DNA of 64,000 nt. It comes from Flavobacteriaceae bacterium (GTDB lineage Bacteria > Bacteroidota > Bacteroidia > Flavobacteriales > Flavobacteriaceae). The notes under the pieces were generated by a model. That model made no database searches, had not been told where the DNA came from, and saw only the letters and a program-made list of their open reading frames with translations. Location: positions 34,874 to 98,873 of the forward strand of contig QXZA01000008.1 of the NCBI GenBank assembly GCA_009886625.1. Direction: 5' to 3'. A program made the translations under genes and the position numbers. This document shows, piece by piece, positions 27,348-37,387 of the stretch (positions are counted from its first letter, which is position 1; each line of letters opens with the position of its first letter).

Positions 27348-28127
27348 ATGAAACAAAAGCTTCAATATCTTATTTTTTTTATAGGCCTAATTTTGACTTT
27401 CAGTGCCTGTAAATCGGTAGCTGTTTTGCCAACAAAACGACCGCTCAAAAATGTAGATATTACAGCTTTGGCTTCCAAAATTAAATCCAATTACCCCAGA
27501 GTAGATAAGCTCCGTTCCAGAATTCGTGCAACCTATGACGATGGAAAACGCACTCAACAAATAATTGTTCAACTTAGAATGGAGAACAAAAAGAAAGTAT
27601 GGATGAGCGCAACCATGATCATCCCAATTGCAAAATTGATGATTACACCAGAACAAATTTCTTTTTATGAAAAGTTCCAAAAAAATTATTTTCATGGAAA
27701 TTTTGATTTAATTAATGCTCCCCTCAACACTTCTTTTACCTATGATGATATTGAAAATTTATTATTGGGAAAACCCTTCTTAGATCCTGCAGTAGGGAGA
27801 TGGAAACAAATATCAAATCCTCAATACTACATCTTAATTCCACAAGGAAAACGCTCGGGGATTGCTCCTACTTTATTCTTTGACCCAGTAGATTTCATTT
27901 TAAAAGAACAGCGACTGGTTGTTCCAGGGACTTCCAACACCTTGTCTGTAAAATACTTAAACCACGCAAGAGTGAGTGGAGAAAAACTACCTCAACGCAT
28001 TGAAATAAGTCTTTTTGATGGAACTAATTTGCAACAATTGGAATTGGAATTTAATAGAACAGACTTTCCTTCTTCATTGAATTTTCCTTTTGAAATTCCA
28101 GAAGGTTATTCTAAAATAGAGTTTTAG
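27348..28127 (+). CDS. DUF4292 family lipoprotein
   Basis: 259 aa. Lipobox TFSAC (Cys20). The body fits the Bacteroidota DUF4292 family (LolA/LolB-like half-barrel): RSRIRATYDDGKRTQQIIVQLRMENKKKVWMSAT, then PIAKLMITPEQISFYEKFQKNYF. It may bind lipid or lipoprotein in the periplasm; this is inferred from the fold class. It sits 2 nt after the nucleotidyltransferase and 1 nt before the EnvC-like gene. Confidence 0.83.
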   Translation: MKQKLQYLIFFIGLILTFSACKSVAVLPTKRPLKNVDITALASKIKSNYPRVDKLRSRIRATYDDGKRTQQIIVQLRMENKKKVWMSATMIIPIAKLMITPEQISFYEKFQKNYFHGNFDLINAPLNTSFTYDDIENLLLGKPFLDPAVGRWKQISNPQYYILIPQGKRSGIAPTLFFDPVDFILKEQRLVVPGTSNTLSVKYLNHARVSGEKLPQRIEISLFDGTNLQQLELEFNRTDFPSSLNFPFEIPEGYSKIEF

Positions 28128-28128
28128 T

Positions 28129-29346
28129 ATGTATAGATTGTTTTGTTTCATTGCGTTTCTCTGGATAGGAATGCATCCTATCTTGGCTCAAGATTCAAGC
28201 AAAAGACAACAAGAATTAGAAGCGCAACGAATTCGTTTAAAAAAGGAAATAAAGCAGATCAACCAATTGCTTTTTACCAATACCAAAACACGTAAAAACG
28301 CTCTAAGCGAGGCAGAGGATTTACAAGTCAAACTGAATGTACGTGGTGAATTGATTAAAGTCACCAACGAACAAGTAAATATCCTGACCAGACGAATCAA
28401 TTTGAACCAGCGAAATATTAGTACCCAGCGCAAAGAATTAAGCCTTTTAAAAGAGGACTATGCCGCTATGATTCAGAAATCATATGCAAGTAAGTCTCTT
28501 AAAAACCGCCTGATGTTTTTATTTTCCTCTGAAAGTTTTTTACAGGCCTATAAGCGTATTCAATACCTCAAACAGTATGCACGTTACAGAAGAAAACAAG
28601 GGCTGGCGATTAAGGAAAAAACACAAGTGCTACAACAACTCAATAAAACACTTATCGATGAAAAGGCCAAAAAGATTGTTTTAATTGAAGACAACAGAAA
28701 CGTTCAAGAACAATTGGCCAAGGAACGAAAAGCGCAAGAGGATTTAATTAAAAGTTTAAAACGCAAAGAACGTTCACTAGCCACACAGATCTCAAAAAAA
28801 GTAAAGAAAACTAAAGAGATCGATAAAGAAATAGACCGCTTGATTCGAGAAGCCATTGCTGCATCCAACAAGGCAGCAGGAAAAAAGGGAAACAAAACTT
28901 TTGAATTAACTCCAGAGGCGAAATTAATTGCTGCTAATTTTTCAGAAAACAAAGGGCGCCTGCCCTGGCCATTAGAAAAGGGCGTTGTAATTCAACGCTT
29001 TGGTCGACAACCACATCCAGTAGTTAAAACCGCCATCATTCAAAGTAATGGAGTGACGCTGGCTACTGCACCTAATGCTCAAGTCCGTGCTGTTTTTGAA
29101 GGCGAAATCATGTCGGTTGTAACCTATAAAGGAAGTAATCCGTCGGTTTTAATTAGACATGGAAATTTCATTTCAGTCTATAAAAATCTAGGGAAATTAT
29201 ATGTTAAAAAAGGAGACAAAGTAAAGGCTAAGCAAGTGATTGGAGAAGTATTTACCAATCAACAAACCGGAAAGACAGAATTACAATTCAGTATTTTTAA
29301 CAACGTAAAAGCATTGAATCCAAAAGGATGGATTTACCAAATGTAA
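28129..29346 (+). CDS. EnvC-like murein hydrolase activator (degenerate LytM domain)
   Basis: 405 aa with a signal peptide ending ILAQD, ~250 residues of coiled coil (QQELEAQRIRLKKEIKQINQLL onwards), then a C-terminal M23/LytM-like domain. The catalytic HxxxD and HxH positions are replaced (IQSNGVTL, LQFSIFN), so it should be non-catalytic like EnvC/NlpD and would activate an amidase during cell separation. It contrasts with the intact M23 enzyme encoded at 5004. It is the last gene of the dut operon. Confidence 0.85.
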   Translation: MYRLFCFIAFLWIGMHPILAQDSSKRQQELEAQRIRLKKEIKQINQLLFTNTKTRKNALSEAEDLQVKLNVRGELIKVTNEQVNILTRRINLNQRNISTQRKELSLLKEDYAAMIQKSYASKSLKNRLMFLFSSESFLQAYKRIQYLKQYARYRRKQGLAIKEKTQVLQQLNKTLIDEKAKKIVLIEDNRNVQEQLAKERKAQEDLIKSLKRKERSLATQISKKVKKTKEIDKEIDRLIREAIAASNKAAGKKGNKTFELTPEAKLIAANFSENKGRLPWPLEKGVVIQRFGRQPHPVVKTAIIQSNGVTLATAPNAQVRAVFEGEIMSVVTYKGSNPSVLIRHGNFISVYKNLGKLYVKKGDKVKAKQVIGEVFTNQQTGKTELQFSIFNNVKALNPKGWIYQM

Positions 29347-29350
29347 TCTA

Positions 29351-30304
29351 TTATTCTTCCAAATACCAAGCTTCTTCTTTCAAGGTATATTTTATGTAAT
29401 AAAGCAAATTAATTGCTTCCTTTTTATTAGTAAATCTACCATAAGCAGCACGGTACAACCCATCAATACTCTGTTGTGCTATAGCTGCGGTGTATCCTTC
29501 TTCTATTAAAGCGTTAACTTTACTTTCTGCATTATCCAAAGAACGGAAAGAGCCTGCAATGACACTGAAGTATTCTTGATCTGAAACAATATCTTCAGGA
29601 ATGGGTTCTGCTGTAATAGAAACTTCAACTTCAGAAAGTGAACCTAAATCAAAAGTAGCTTCTTGTACGTTTTTTTCAATCTGTTTTTGCGCATCTTGTT
29701 GTGCCACAAGTCGTTGTTCAGCTACATATTGATCTCCAAAATAGTAGGAAGTCGCTAAGAGCGCAATTCCAATAACTCCAATCGCTGCATAACGCATTAG
29801 TGGAGATTTTTTTTCTTTTTCTGGAGTAAACATTAAATCATCATTATTCTTATTTTCCATAGTTGAAATAATTTTAGTTTGTATTCTAGGTTTGTGTAAG
29901 GTTTCTCTTTTAAAGTGAGATAAACCAAAAGAAGATGGGTCAAAGTTTACTTTTTCCCAAGGGGTAAAGCGGATGTTTCGATCAAGATTTAAACGAATTT
30001 CACCAACGCCAGGAAAGCGAAGTGTTTGCGTTTTGAGTCTTTTCTTCCAGCTACTTATCTCTTTCTCAATATGCCTTAGTGCATTCTCATAGCTCAGCCC
30101 TTCTTTTTGAGCCACATAATGCGCTAAAATACCGTCATTAGTTTTTAAAAGCTCGTTGAAGGTTACTTCTTTACGAGGAGGGTAAAAATCACCCTTCTCA
30201 CTTACTTTAGCATTTAAAGGACGTGTCAAAAAAGCACCAAAATGGGGAATGGTTACACATTCATATTGGTAAAGAAGTTCTTGTATGTAGCGTGTTAATT
30301 GCAT
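29351..30304 (-). CDS. HU-like (CCDC81-type) and SPOR domain membrane protein
   Basis: 317 aa. The N-terminal ~125 residues resemble the prokaryotic CCDC81/HU-like tandem (YECVTIPHFGAFLTRPLNAKV, GDFYPPRKEVTFNELLKTNDGILAHYVA and a basic region). A transmembrane helix (YAAIGVIGIALLATSYYF, ~residues 171-188) follows, and a C-terminal SPOR domain (YFSVIAGSFRSLDNAESKVNALIEEGY, then AYGRFTNKKEAINLLYYIK). SPOR domains bind denuded peptidoglycan at division sites. It is convergent with the EnvC-like gene, which has a related cell-division role, and divergent from decayed dprA. Confidence 0.85.
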   Translation of the reverse strand: MQLTRYIQELLYQYECVTIPHFGAFLTRPLNAKVSEKGDFYPPRKEVTFNELLKTNDGILAHYVAQKEGLSYENALRHIEKEISSWKKRLKTQTLRFPGVGEIRLNLDRNIRFTPWEKVNFDPSSFGLSHFKRETLHKPRIQTKIISTMENKNNDDLMFTPEKEKKSPLMRYAAIGVIGIALLATSYYFGDQYVAEQRLVAQQDAQKQIEKNVQEATFDLGSLSEVEVSITAEPIPEDIVSDQEYFSVIAGSFRSLDNAESKVNALIEEGYTAAIAQQSIDGLYRAAYGRFTNKKEAINLLYYIKYTLKEEAWYLEE

Positions 30305-30387
30305 GAAATCAAAAATAGTAAAATAATACTATACTGCTAACAACGAAACGAAAGAAGGTTTAGTATAATCGTAAGTAAACCCAAATC

Positions 30388-31475
30388 TATGAAACACTCG
30401 AGGCTTTTTTACTTCTTGAGGCCCTCCCTGGGATGGGTTGGTATCGTGCTCAGAAAATTGTTGCTCACTTTGGTTCTCCCAAAGACGTTTTTGAATCCAT
30501 CCCAATGGAATAGAGTGCAATTGAAGGTTTAGGCGATAAGGTGTGTAAGAATCTAAAAAACTGGAAAAAACAATATCCAATTGTAGTTAAAAAAGCCAAA
30601 CAGATGGAAGCCTTAGGAATACATTGTTTGTTTTTCGGAATACCAGAGTATCCATTAGCACTTTCTTATTGTGCAGATGCGCCACTAGTTTTATATGTCA
30701 AAAGGCCTTTTTCTTTTAAGGATAGAGTGATTGTTAGCAAAGTAGGGACCCGTCAAAACACTCCGCACTTCCGTGTATTTTGTGAGGAATTAATTGAAAA
30801 ATTAATCCCATTATTTGTTCTGGTTTGGCAAAAGGAATAGACATTATTGCGCATTGAACAGCATTAAAAGCAGGCTTAGATACTGTGGCTTGTCTGGCAC
30901 ACAGTTTTCATCGAATTTATCCTCAAGAACATTACAAAACAGCGAGTGATATCGATAAACAAGGAGCATTAGTAACAGATTTTTTATCAGGGGCTGTTTT
31001 TAGCCACAGTAATTTTTCTAGAAGAAATAGATTGATTGCTGGAATGGCTCATGCTACTGTAGTTATTGAATCTGGAGTAAAAGGAGGAAGTATGAATACA
31101 GCAGATTTGGCACATCAATACGGCAGGGAATTGTTTGCAGTACCGGGCCCCCCTTCAGACCATAAAAGCGCGGGATGTCATCAATTACTTTTACAACAAA
31201 AAGCCCAATTATTGACAGACCCTATGGTGTTGGTGGAGGCACTTGGATGGAACCATCAACAAGAAGTTAAGGCGGTTCAAACCCCTTTGTTTGTGGAATT
31301 AACAGAAGAGGAACAAGTACTTTATAACCTCTTTTCTAAAGAAGGAAAATTACATTTAGATCAATTAGCATTGTCTGCTAGATGGAAGGTAAGCGTTACC
31401 GCTTCTCTTCTTATCCAGATGGAAATGAAAGGGCTGATACGTGCCTTACCTGTGAAATATTTTGAATGGATTTAA
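30388..31475 (+). pseudogene. dprA: DNA-processing protein DprA, disrupted
   Basis: Frame 1 from ~30388 reads LLLEALPGMGWYRAQKIVAHFGSP, the DprA N-terminal helix-hairpin-helix, with a TAG at 30511-30513 after SIPME. It continues to GDKVCKNLKNW, APLVLYVKR and VGTRQNTPHF before shifting near 30810. Frame 3 then gives SGLAKGIDIIAH, a TGA at 30855-30857 in place of the usual Arg, TALKAGLDTVACLAH, RNRLIAGMAHATVVIESG, and a winged-helix tail to 31475. There is no in-frame start. Two nonsense codons plus a frameshift make a functional product very unlikely. DprA loads RecA on incoming ssDNA in natural transformation. Confidence 0.9.
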
Positions 31476-32440
31476 TAGCCTATTTTATCACGCACACGAA
31501 GCAATACCTCTGAAGCCACTTTTCTCGCTTTCTCAGCTCCTTTGGCTAAGGCTAGATGCACCTCTTCTGGATGTTGGTGGTAATAATCAAATTGTTTTCT
31601 TTCGTTTTCGAAACGGTCTAAAATTAATTCAAACAAAAGCTGTTTGGCATAGCCATATCCCATTCCACCAGCAAGATACTTTTCTCTTAGTGCCTGTATG
31701 GATGAATCGGGTGCTAGTAATGTGTAAATCGCAAAAACATTACAGGATTCAGGATCTTTAGGTTCTTCTAAACCAGTACTGTCTGTTTTGATTCCCATAA
31801 TTTGTTTACGCAATTTTTTTTCAGGAAGAAAAATATTGATGGTGTTATTCTTGGATTTACTCATTTTTTCTCCATCAGTTCCGGGTACATATTGACTAGA
31901 CTCCTGGATTTTTGCTTGAGGCAATACTAAAGTTTCACCCATTTGGTGATTAAAACGTGCCGCAACATCTCGGGTAATTTCTAGGTGCTGTAATTGATCT
32001 TTACCTACAGGAACAATTTCTGCGTCGTATAATAAAATATCAGCAGCCATCAACATTGGATAGGAAAACAAGCCCGCATTGACATCCGCAAGCTGTTCTG
32101 ATTTATCTTTAAAAGAATGTGCCAAAGTGAGACGTTGATAGGGGAAGAAACAGCTTAAATACCACGCTAATTCTGTTACTTCACTCACATCGCTTTGACA
32201 GTAAAAATGCGTATTTTCTATATCCAATCCACAGGCTAACCAGGTAGCGGCAGTTGCAAAAGTATTTTCACGTAAGGTTTCACCGTTTTTTATCTGCGTC
32301 AATGAATGTAAATCTGCAATAAACAAAAAGGAATCATCAGAACTTGCTTTGGCCATTTCAATGGCGGGAAGCACAGCTCCTAAAAGGTTTCCTAAATGGG
32401 GAGTTCCCGTTGATTGCACCCCCGTTAAAATACGCGCCAT
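31472..32440 (-). CDS. trpS: tryptophan--tRNA ligase
   Basis: 322 aa class I synthetase. The HIGH-like motif is STGTPHLGNLLGA (~residues 10-22), the KMSKS motif is GEKMSKSKNN, and the Trp-specific region includes LLYDAEIVPVGKDQLQHLEITRDVA. The full length and conserved C-terminus indicate function. Its 3' end overlaps the dprA remnant by 4 nt on the opposite strand. Confidence 0.97.
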   Translation of the reverse strand: MARILTGVQSTGTPHLGNLLGAVLPAIEMAKASSDDSFLFIADLHSLTQIKNGETLRENTFATAATWLACGLDIENTHFYCQSDVSEVTELAWYLSCFFPYQRLTLAHSFKDKSEQLADVNAGLFSYPMLMAADILLYDAEIVPVGKDQLQHLEITRDVAARFNHQMGETLVLPQAKIQESSQYVPGTDGEKMSKSKNNTINIFLPEKKLRKQIMGIKTDSTGLEEPKDPESCNVFAIYTLLAPDSSIQALREKYLAGGMGYGYAKQLLFELILDRFENERKQFDYYHQHPEEVHLALAKGAEKARKVASEVLLRVRDKIGY

Positions 32441-32492
32441 TTTTAATTATTTTGGTAAAGGTACGTTTCCTCAAAGAGGAGCGCAACTATGC

Positions 32493-32851
32493 TTATAAAT
32501 TTTTAGGCGATAATCTGTTATTGATGTAAAGACTTGCGATCAATAAAGCAAAGCCTCCAAACATAAAGATGGAAGCAAAATAACCTACTTCAGCTTTATA
32601 AAAAGTGCAGTATTTTCTAAAATTCCTCCCACAACTATTCCAAGAGCAACACCAATGAGTAAGGCGCTAAATTTGATACTTCGATAGGAATTTGGAATGT
32701 TCTTTTTTGAAGAAATTTCCATTCCCTGTTTTACCATTTCCATTTTTTGTTTGTGCTCTGTAACAATTGCAACAAGTGCGATTGCACCACCCACAAGGAT
32801 TACAATAATAGGGATAAAGATTGCGATGTATTGAATTTCAATAAGCTTAAT
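32493..32851 (-). pseudogene. DUF6249-like small membrane protein, frameshifted and lacking a normal start
   Basis: On the minus strand the frame running from 32851 reads IQYIAIFIPIIVILVGGAIA, then EHKQKMEMVKQGMEI, and a second helix to ENTALF, where it runs into a stop at 32585. One extra T in a T5 run near 32600 would restore the frame to YKAEVGYFASIFMFGGFALL and a third helix, ending at 32493. The upstream frame has no ATG/GTG/TTG before the first helix (only ATT codons). If intact it would be a three-helix DUF6249-type protein. A sequencing slip or programmed frameshift is possible for the T-run. The GTG at 32794 gives only a 69-codon fragment. Confidence 0.6.
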
Positions 32852-33011
32852 TTAGGTTAATATCATTAAGAGCAATATTAATTTAAAAGGTTACAGTTTT
32901 AAGTAGAGGGGTAGTTTCCCTTTTCTTTTGTTAATGTAAGTAGGTTAAAGCTAAGGAATCGAATGGGTCGGAACATCACTTAAAAGAAAGGGAAAGCCAT
33001 TTTAAAAAAAG

Positions 33012-33019
33012 TATCTTTG
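33012..33019 (+). promoter_or_regulatory. -7 promoter box (TATCTTTG) of the acyltransferase gene
   Basis: An exact TAnnTTTG box ends 4 nt before the GTG start at 33024, which implies a leaderless or nearly leaderless mRNA if transcription starts at the usual distance. If so, a downstream start should be considered, but the next in-frame ATG would cut deep into the protein. Confidence 0.5.
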
Positions 33020-33023
33020 ATTT

Positions 33024-33800
33024 GTGAGAAAAGGACTACTTATTTTATGGAGAATATGGTTTTATGTCCTTGCAGCAATTCCCGTGATTGTTTTTTTTAT
33101 CCCCATTGCGCTTTTTTTAGTTTTTCCTAATGGTTATCGCTATGTGTTTTGGTTAGCAAGAAACGTTTGGGCTCCATTTGTGTTAGGAGGAATGGGATTC
33201 TGGGTCAAAAAGACTAATACTTTTCCTGAAGAAGGGAAAAGTTATATGCTTATTGCCAATCATACCAGTTTTATGGACATTATGGTAATTTTGAGGCTAC
33301 GTAAAACTCCATTTGTTTTTGTTGGAAAAAAAGAATTAGTCCAGATTCCTATTTTTGGTTTTATCTACAAACGTGCCGCCATTATGGTGGACCGAAGCAG
33401 TTCTAAAAGCCGCTACGAAGTTTATATAAGAGCCCAAAAAGTGATCTCTAAAGGCTATAGTGTTTGTATTTTTCCAGAAACAGAGTACGTTAAGGAATCC
33501 ATAATACTGAATCCTTTTAAGCAAGGTGCATTTAAGTTGGCCATTGAACATGAATTACCCATACTACCGATGGCTTTTTTAGACTGTAAACGAAAATTTC
33601 CTTGGTATACTACGCATGGATATCCAGGAGAATTACGCGTCAAAGCTTTAGAAGTTATTCCTACGACGAAGATGAAAGAAAAAAACATTCCCATACTTCA
33701 AGAGGAAACCCATCAGCAGATCAAATCTGCCCTGCTGGAAGACCCAAAAGGACATACAGAAGAAGCAATTTCAGTTTGGGAAAAACAGCCACTTAATTAA
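33024..33800 (+). CDS. plsC: 1-acyl-sn-glycerol-3-phosphate acyltransferase (PlsC family)
   Basis: 258 aa with an N-terminal hydrophobic anchor ([21 protein letters not shown]). Acyltransferase block I is NHTSFMD (H-x4-D), block [22 protein letters not shown], block [24 protein letters not shown], and block [12 protein letters not shown]. The FPET variant replacing FPEG is, as I recall, common in Bacteroidota. It makes phosphatidic acid at the inner membrane. GTG start. It is convergent with recA, with a 4-nt overlap. Confidence 0.9.
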   Translation: MRKGLLILWRIWFYVLAAIPVIVFFIPIALFLVFPNGYRYVFWLARNVWAPFVLGGMGFWVKKTNTFPEEGKSYMLIANHTSFMDIMVILRLRKTPFVFVGKKELVQIPIFGFIYKRAAIMVDRSSSKSRYEVYIRAQKVISKGYSVCIFPETEYVKESIILNPFKQGAFKLAIEHELPILPMAFLDCKRKFPWYTTHGYPGELRVKALEVIPTTKMKEKNIPILQEETHQQIKSALLEDPKGHTEEAISVWEKQPLN

Positions 33801-34804
33801 GTGTCAACGGCTTTTAGAGTATCCATGATTTTTTTCTCAAGTTCGTCCATTAATTCAGGATTGTCTATCAGTAAGTTTTTTACTGCATCACGACCTTGTC
33901 CAATTTTAGTTTCGCCATAGCTAAACCAAGAACCACTCTTTTTGATGATTTCATAATTGACACCTAGATCAATAATTTCTCCAATTTTTGAAATTCCTTC
34001 TCCATACATAATGTCAAACTCTGTTGTACGGAAAGGCGGAGCAACTTTATTTTTGACCACTTTCACTCTCGTTTTATTTCCTAAAACTTCAGATTCGGTA
34101 TTTTTAATTTGTGTGGATCTGCGGATATCCAAGCGGACAGAAGCATAAAACTTCAAAGCATTTCCACCAGTAGTTGTTTCTGGATTTCCAAACATCACCC
34201 CAATTTTTTCTCTTAACTGGTTGATGAAGAAAACGGTACAATTTGTTTTACTGATCGACCCTGTGAGCTTTCTTAAAGCTTGAGACATTAAGCGTGCGTG
34301 AAGTCCCATTTTGGAATCTCCCATTTCGCCTTCAATTTCACTTTTTGGAGTAAGGGCGGCAACGGAGTCAATCACTACAATATCAATAGCGCCTGAACGG
34401 ATGAGGTTATCAGCAATTTCTAAGGCTTGTTCTCCGTGATCGGGTTGTGAGATGATGAGTTCTCCCACATCTACTCCTAATTTTTCAGCATAAAAACGAT
34501 CAAAAGCATGTTCCGCATCAATAAAGGCAGCAATCCCACCTGATTTTTGACATTCGGCTATGGCATGGAGCGTAAGGGTAGTTTTTCCAGAAGATTCTGG
34601 TCCGTAGATTTCAATAACACGTCCACGAGGATACCCGCTTACACCCAAGGCAATATCTAGACCAATGGAACCTGAAGAAATGGACTCTACTTCTTCAATG
34701 GCTTCATCGCCTAATTTCATTACGGCGCCTTTACCATAGGTTTTATCTAACTTATCTAGGGTAAGTTGTAAGGCTTTTTGCTTGGCACTTTTTTGATCTG
34801 ACAT
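33797..34804 (-). CDS. recA: recombinase RecA
   Basis: 335 aa, full length. Walker A is [15 protein letters not shown]; Walker B lies in [19 protein letters not shown]; the L1/L2 DNA-binding loops include [19 protein letters not shown] and [22 protein letters not shown]. It catalyses homologous strand exchange and SOS activation. It stays intact although its competence-specific partner DprA, 3 kb away, is destroyed. Confidence 0.98.
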   Translation of the reverse strand: MSDQKSAKQKALQLTLDKLDKTYGKGAVMKLGDEAIEEVESISSGSIGLDIALGVSGYPRGRVIEIYGPESSGKTTLTLHAIAECQKSGGIAAFIDAEHAFDRFYAEKLGVDVGELIISQPDHGEQALEIADNLIRSGAIDIVVIDSVAALTPKSEIEGEMGDSKMGLHARLMSQALRKLTGSISKTNCTVFFINQLREKIGVMFGNPETTTGGNALKFYASVRLDIRRSTQIKNTESEVLGNKTRVKVVKNKVAPPFRTTEFDIMYGEGISKIGEIIDLGVNYEIIKKSGSWFSYGETKIGQGRDAVKNLLIDNPELMDELEKKIMDTLKAVDT

Positions 34805-34910
34805 ATCTTGCTTTTTGGCTAATTTACAGTTTCTTCTAAAGGCTTACAAGTCTGTAATGACTGCATTATTAACAATTTTTTTGTAGGTTTAATCTTTAAA
34901 CAACATCCTT

Positions 34911-36230
34911 ATGAAACCATATATTTTCTTGATTTGTCTATTGAGCCAGGCACTTTTTAGTCAAGATATTTTACCGCTTCGAGAGCGTGCCACTTTGATA
35001 AATGCGATTCAAAAAGACCGTATTCAAAACCTTCTGCCTAGGTTGATGGAAGAACAGAATTTGGACCTTTGGGTGTTGATTACTCGAGAGTATAATGAAG
35101 ACCCTGTTGTAAAAACCTTATTACCCCCTACATGGCTGAATGCGCGTCGCCGTACTATTTTAGTTTTTTCTAAAACTAAAGAAGGAATTGATGCGGTAGC
35201 CATTACGCGTTACAATTTTGGAAATAATATACGTTCCATTTGGGACAAAGAAAAACAGCCTAATCAATGGCAAGCACTTTCTGATTATATTCAAAGTCAA
35301 AAGCCAGAACGTATTGGGATTAACACCTCTGAAGATTATGGCATTGCAGACGGTTTGGTAAAAACTGATTATGACGGGATGATGCAAGTCTTGCCTAAGG
35401 ACTATCATCAAAAAGTAGTCTCTGCAGAGACTTTAGCCGTACGTTGGATTGAAACCAGAACCCCTTTGGAAATGACCTTATTCAGCCAATTGGTTGAAAT
35501 CACCCACAACATTATTTCAGAGGCATTTTCTACTCAAGTGATTACTCCAGGGAGTACCACGACTGAAGATGTGGTGTGGTGGCTACGAGAAAAAGTTTTG
35601 ACTCTGGGCTTAGACACTTGGTTCCATCCTACGGTGGACTTACAACGATCTGGAAAAAGCGATTTGTATGCTTTTGACGGAAAGTCCAAATACGATGTGA
35701 TATTTTCGGGAGATTTGTTGCATTGCGACTTTGGGATTAGTTACCTCACCTTAAATACGGACTGTCAAGAATTGGCCTATGTACTCAAACCAGGAGAGAC
35801 TAAAGCTCCTCGCTTTTTGGAAGAAGCATTGGCTCAGGGCAATGCAGTACAAGACCATTTAACTCAAAATTATAAGAAAGGCACAACAGGAAATACTATT
35901 TTAAAACAAGCTATTGCCGATAGTAAAGCATCAGGACTGCGCCCTCAAATTTACACCCACCCCTTAGGTCTTTACGGTCATTCTGCGGGGACCACAATCG
36001 GGATGTGGGATGCACAAAATGGGGTGCCCGGTTCTGGGGATCACCCGCTGCAGGAAGAAACCGTTTATGCGATTGAATTAAACGCAAAGGTATTTATCCC
36101 CGAATGGGAGAAAGATGTACGAGTGATGTTGGAAGAAGCAGGCTATTTTGGTGCCGACGGTTTTCGCTATGTAAATGGACGCCAGAAAAAATTGTTATTA
36201 GTAGGAGCAAAACAACAGCATTTGGAGTAA
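34911..36230 (+). CDS. exported M24 family metallopeptidase (Xaa-Pro aminopeptidase-like)
   Basis: 439 aa. An N-terminal signal peptide (PYIFLICLLSQALFSQD) predicts a periplasmic enzyme. An N-terminal creatinase-like domain is followed by the pita-bread fold with metal-ligand regions LLHCDFGISYLTLNTDCQE, THPLGLYGHSAGTTIGMWD and EETVYAIELNAKV; the usual DxD pair reads CDF/TDC here. Probably a dipeptide-releasing peptidase acting on imported peptides. Monocistronic. Confidence 0.85.
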   Translation: MKPYIFLICLLSQALFSQDILPLRERATLINAIQKDRIQNLLPRLMEEQNLDLWVLITREYNEDPVVKTLLPPTWLNARRRTILVFSKTKEGIDAVAITRYNFGNNIRSIWDKEKQPNQWQALSDYIQSQKPERIGINTSEDYGIADGLVKTDYDGMMQVLPKDYHQKVVSAETLAVRWIETRTPLEMTLFSQLVEITHNIISEAFSTQVITPGSTTTEDVVWWLREKVLTLGLDTWFHPTVDLQRSGKSDLYAFDGKSKYDVIFSGDLLHCDFGISYLTLNTDCQELAYVLKPGETKAPRFLEEALAQGNAVQDHLTQNYKKGTTGNTILKQAIADSKASGLRPQIYTHPLGLYGHSAGTTIGMWDAQNGVPGSGDHPLQEETVYAIELNAKVFIPEWEKDVRVMLEEAGYFGADGFRYVNGRQKKLLLVGAKQQHLE

Positions 36231-36318
36231 GTCCATTCTTTTCTGTTAAATTTTTAAAAACTCTAGCACTCTAGGGTCTTTTTTATATTTTAGTGCTAAT
36301 CCTGAATTTCTAGACCCC

Positions 36319-36486
36319 ATGCAAAACCTATCAACTTTCGTAGTAAATCCTTTTTATTTTATCGTTCAAAAGAGAACAGAAAAGACGTTTTCATTCAACG
36401 ACTCTCTTGCAAAATTGAGATTGGAGTTTGTGGGTTTTTTAGTCTTTCAGAAAACAGATTGTCAACGATTTAAAGAAACTGCTTGA
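36319..36486 (+). CDS. short unrecognised ORF (55 aa), possibly a gene remnant
   Basis: The ATG at 36319 opens a 55-codon frame (begins QNLSTFVVNPFYFIVQKRTE, ends QRFKETA). I do not recognise it. It lies in a 1.2-kb stretch otherwise filled by decayed DNA, so it may be the stub of a longer gene or chance. A TATATTTTAG sequence 28 nt upstream is only a weak promoter match. Confidence 0.25.
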   Translation: MQNLSTFVVNPFYFIVQKRTEKTFSFNDSLAKLRLEFVGFLVFQKTDCQRFKETA

Positions 36487-36634
36487 AAATAATATATAAA
36501 CGAAATAAACGCAATAGTGCGGATATATATAAGTTGTGCACAAGCTCTGAAAAACCAACCGCACAGTCAAGCACATTTCATTTTGCTCGTGCCTCACAAA
36601 ATAAAAAGAGTTTGTCTTTTTGTTACACGGTTTT

Positions 36635-37159
36635 CACTATTTAAGTGAAGAAGGCACAATGGCAATTATCTTACCCAACGGAGTTTTATTTAGAAGTGGA
36701 GCAGAACAACGTATCAGAACTAAACTATTAAAGGACAATAATATCAATACCGTTATTGGCTTACCTTCTAACCTATTCTTTTCGACTTGAATTCCTGTTT
36801 GTGTTTTGGTATTGAAAAAATGTAAAAAAGAAGATATATTATTCATCAATGCAAGTGAGCATTACAAAAAGGAAAAACAACAGAATTATTTGAGAACTGG
36901 CTTAAACGGAGAACCAAATGATATTCAAGAAATAGTTGACACGTATCAACAGCGTCCTGAAAAGATAGAGCGATAAGCACGTAGAGTTTCAATGGAAGAA
37001 ATAGAGAAAAACGATTACAACCTGAATATCTCTCGCTATATAAGCACAGCGAAACCAGAACCTGTAATTGACTTGAACGATGTGAATGAAAAACTGACTG
37101 AAATAGAAAAGAAAGCAACTAAGTCATTGAATGAACACAACGAATATTTGGAAAATTAG
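36635..37159 (+). pseudogene. hsdM: type I restriction-modification methyltransferase subunit HsdM, C-terminal remnant
   Basis: A single frame of 175 codons reads as the C-terminal third of HsdM. It has EEGTMAIILPNGVLFRSGAE, NTVIGLPSNLFFST, then a stop where GTGIP would normally continue, IPVCVLVLKKC, DILFINASEHY, IVDTYQQRPEKIER, a second stop, then ARRVSMEEIEKNDYNLNISR and a coiled-coil tail ending LNEHNEYLEN. The N-terminal SAM-binding NPPY region, hsdS and hsdR are absent. Two nonsense codons in an otherwise open, conserved frame indicate point-mutation decay of an acquired defence locus. Confidence 0.85.
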
Positions 37160-37387
37160 GACTGAAAACAATATGAACGGAGTAATATCAAACGCTAGTA
37201 TGTTCGCGGAAGAAAAGCCAGTGTACAACAATGTATATAAAAAATAGGCTAGACAACAGTAAAATCAAGGCTTTAGGCTCCTATCAAACTTTGTGCTTAA
37301 CCGAAAGTTTAGTGCTTCGAAATCGCCTACTACTCATATCCAAACCGTTAAACCTAAATCCCCTCGTTCCCCAAGACACATTCACAT
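37160..37387. other. non-coding stretch downstream of the hsdM remnant
   Basis: No convincing gene. A 25-codon frame (ATG 37172) is probably noise. The segment with TGTACAACAATGTATA and TTGTGCTTAACCGAAAG resembles, from memory, intergenic repeats that occur around mobile DNA in flavobacteria, as does 36500-36620. I cannot confirm this within the window because no second copy is present. Confidence 0.3.
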
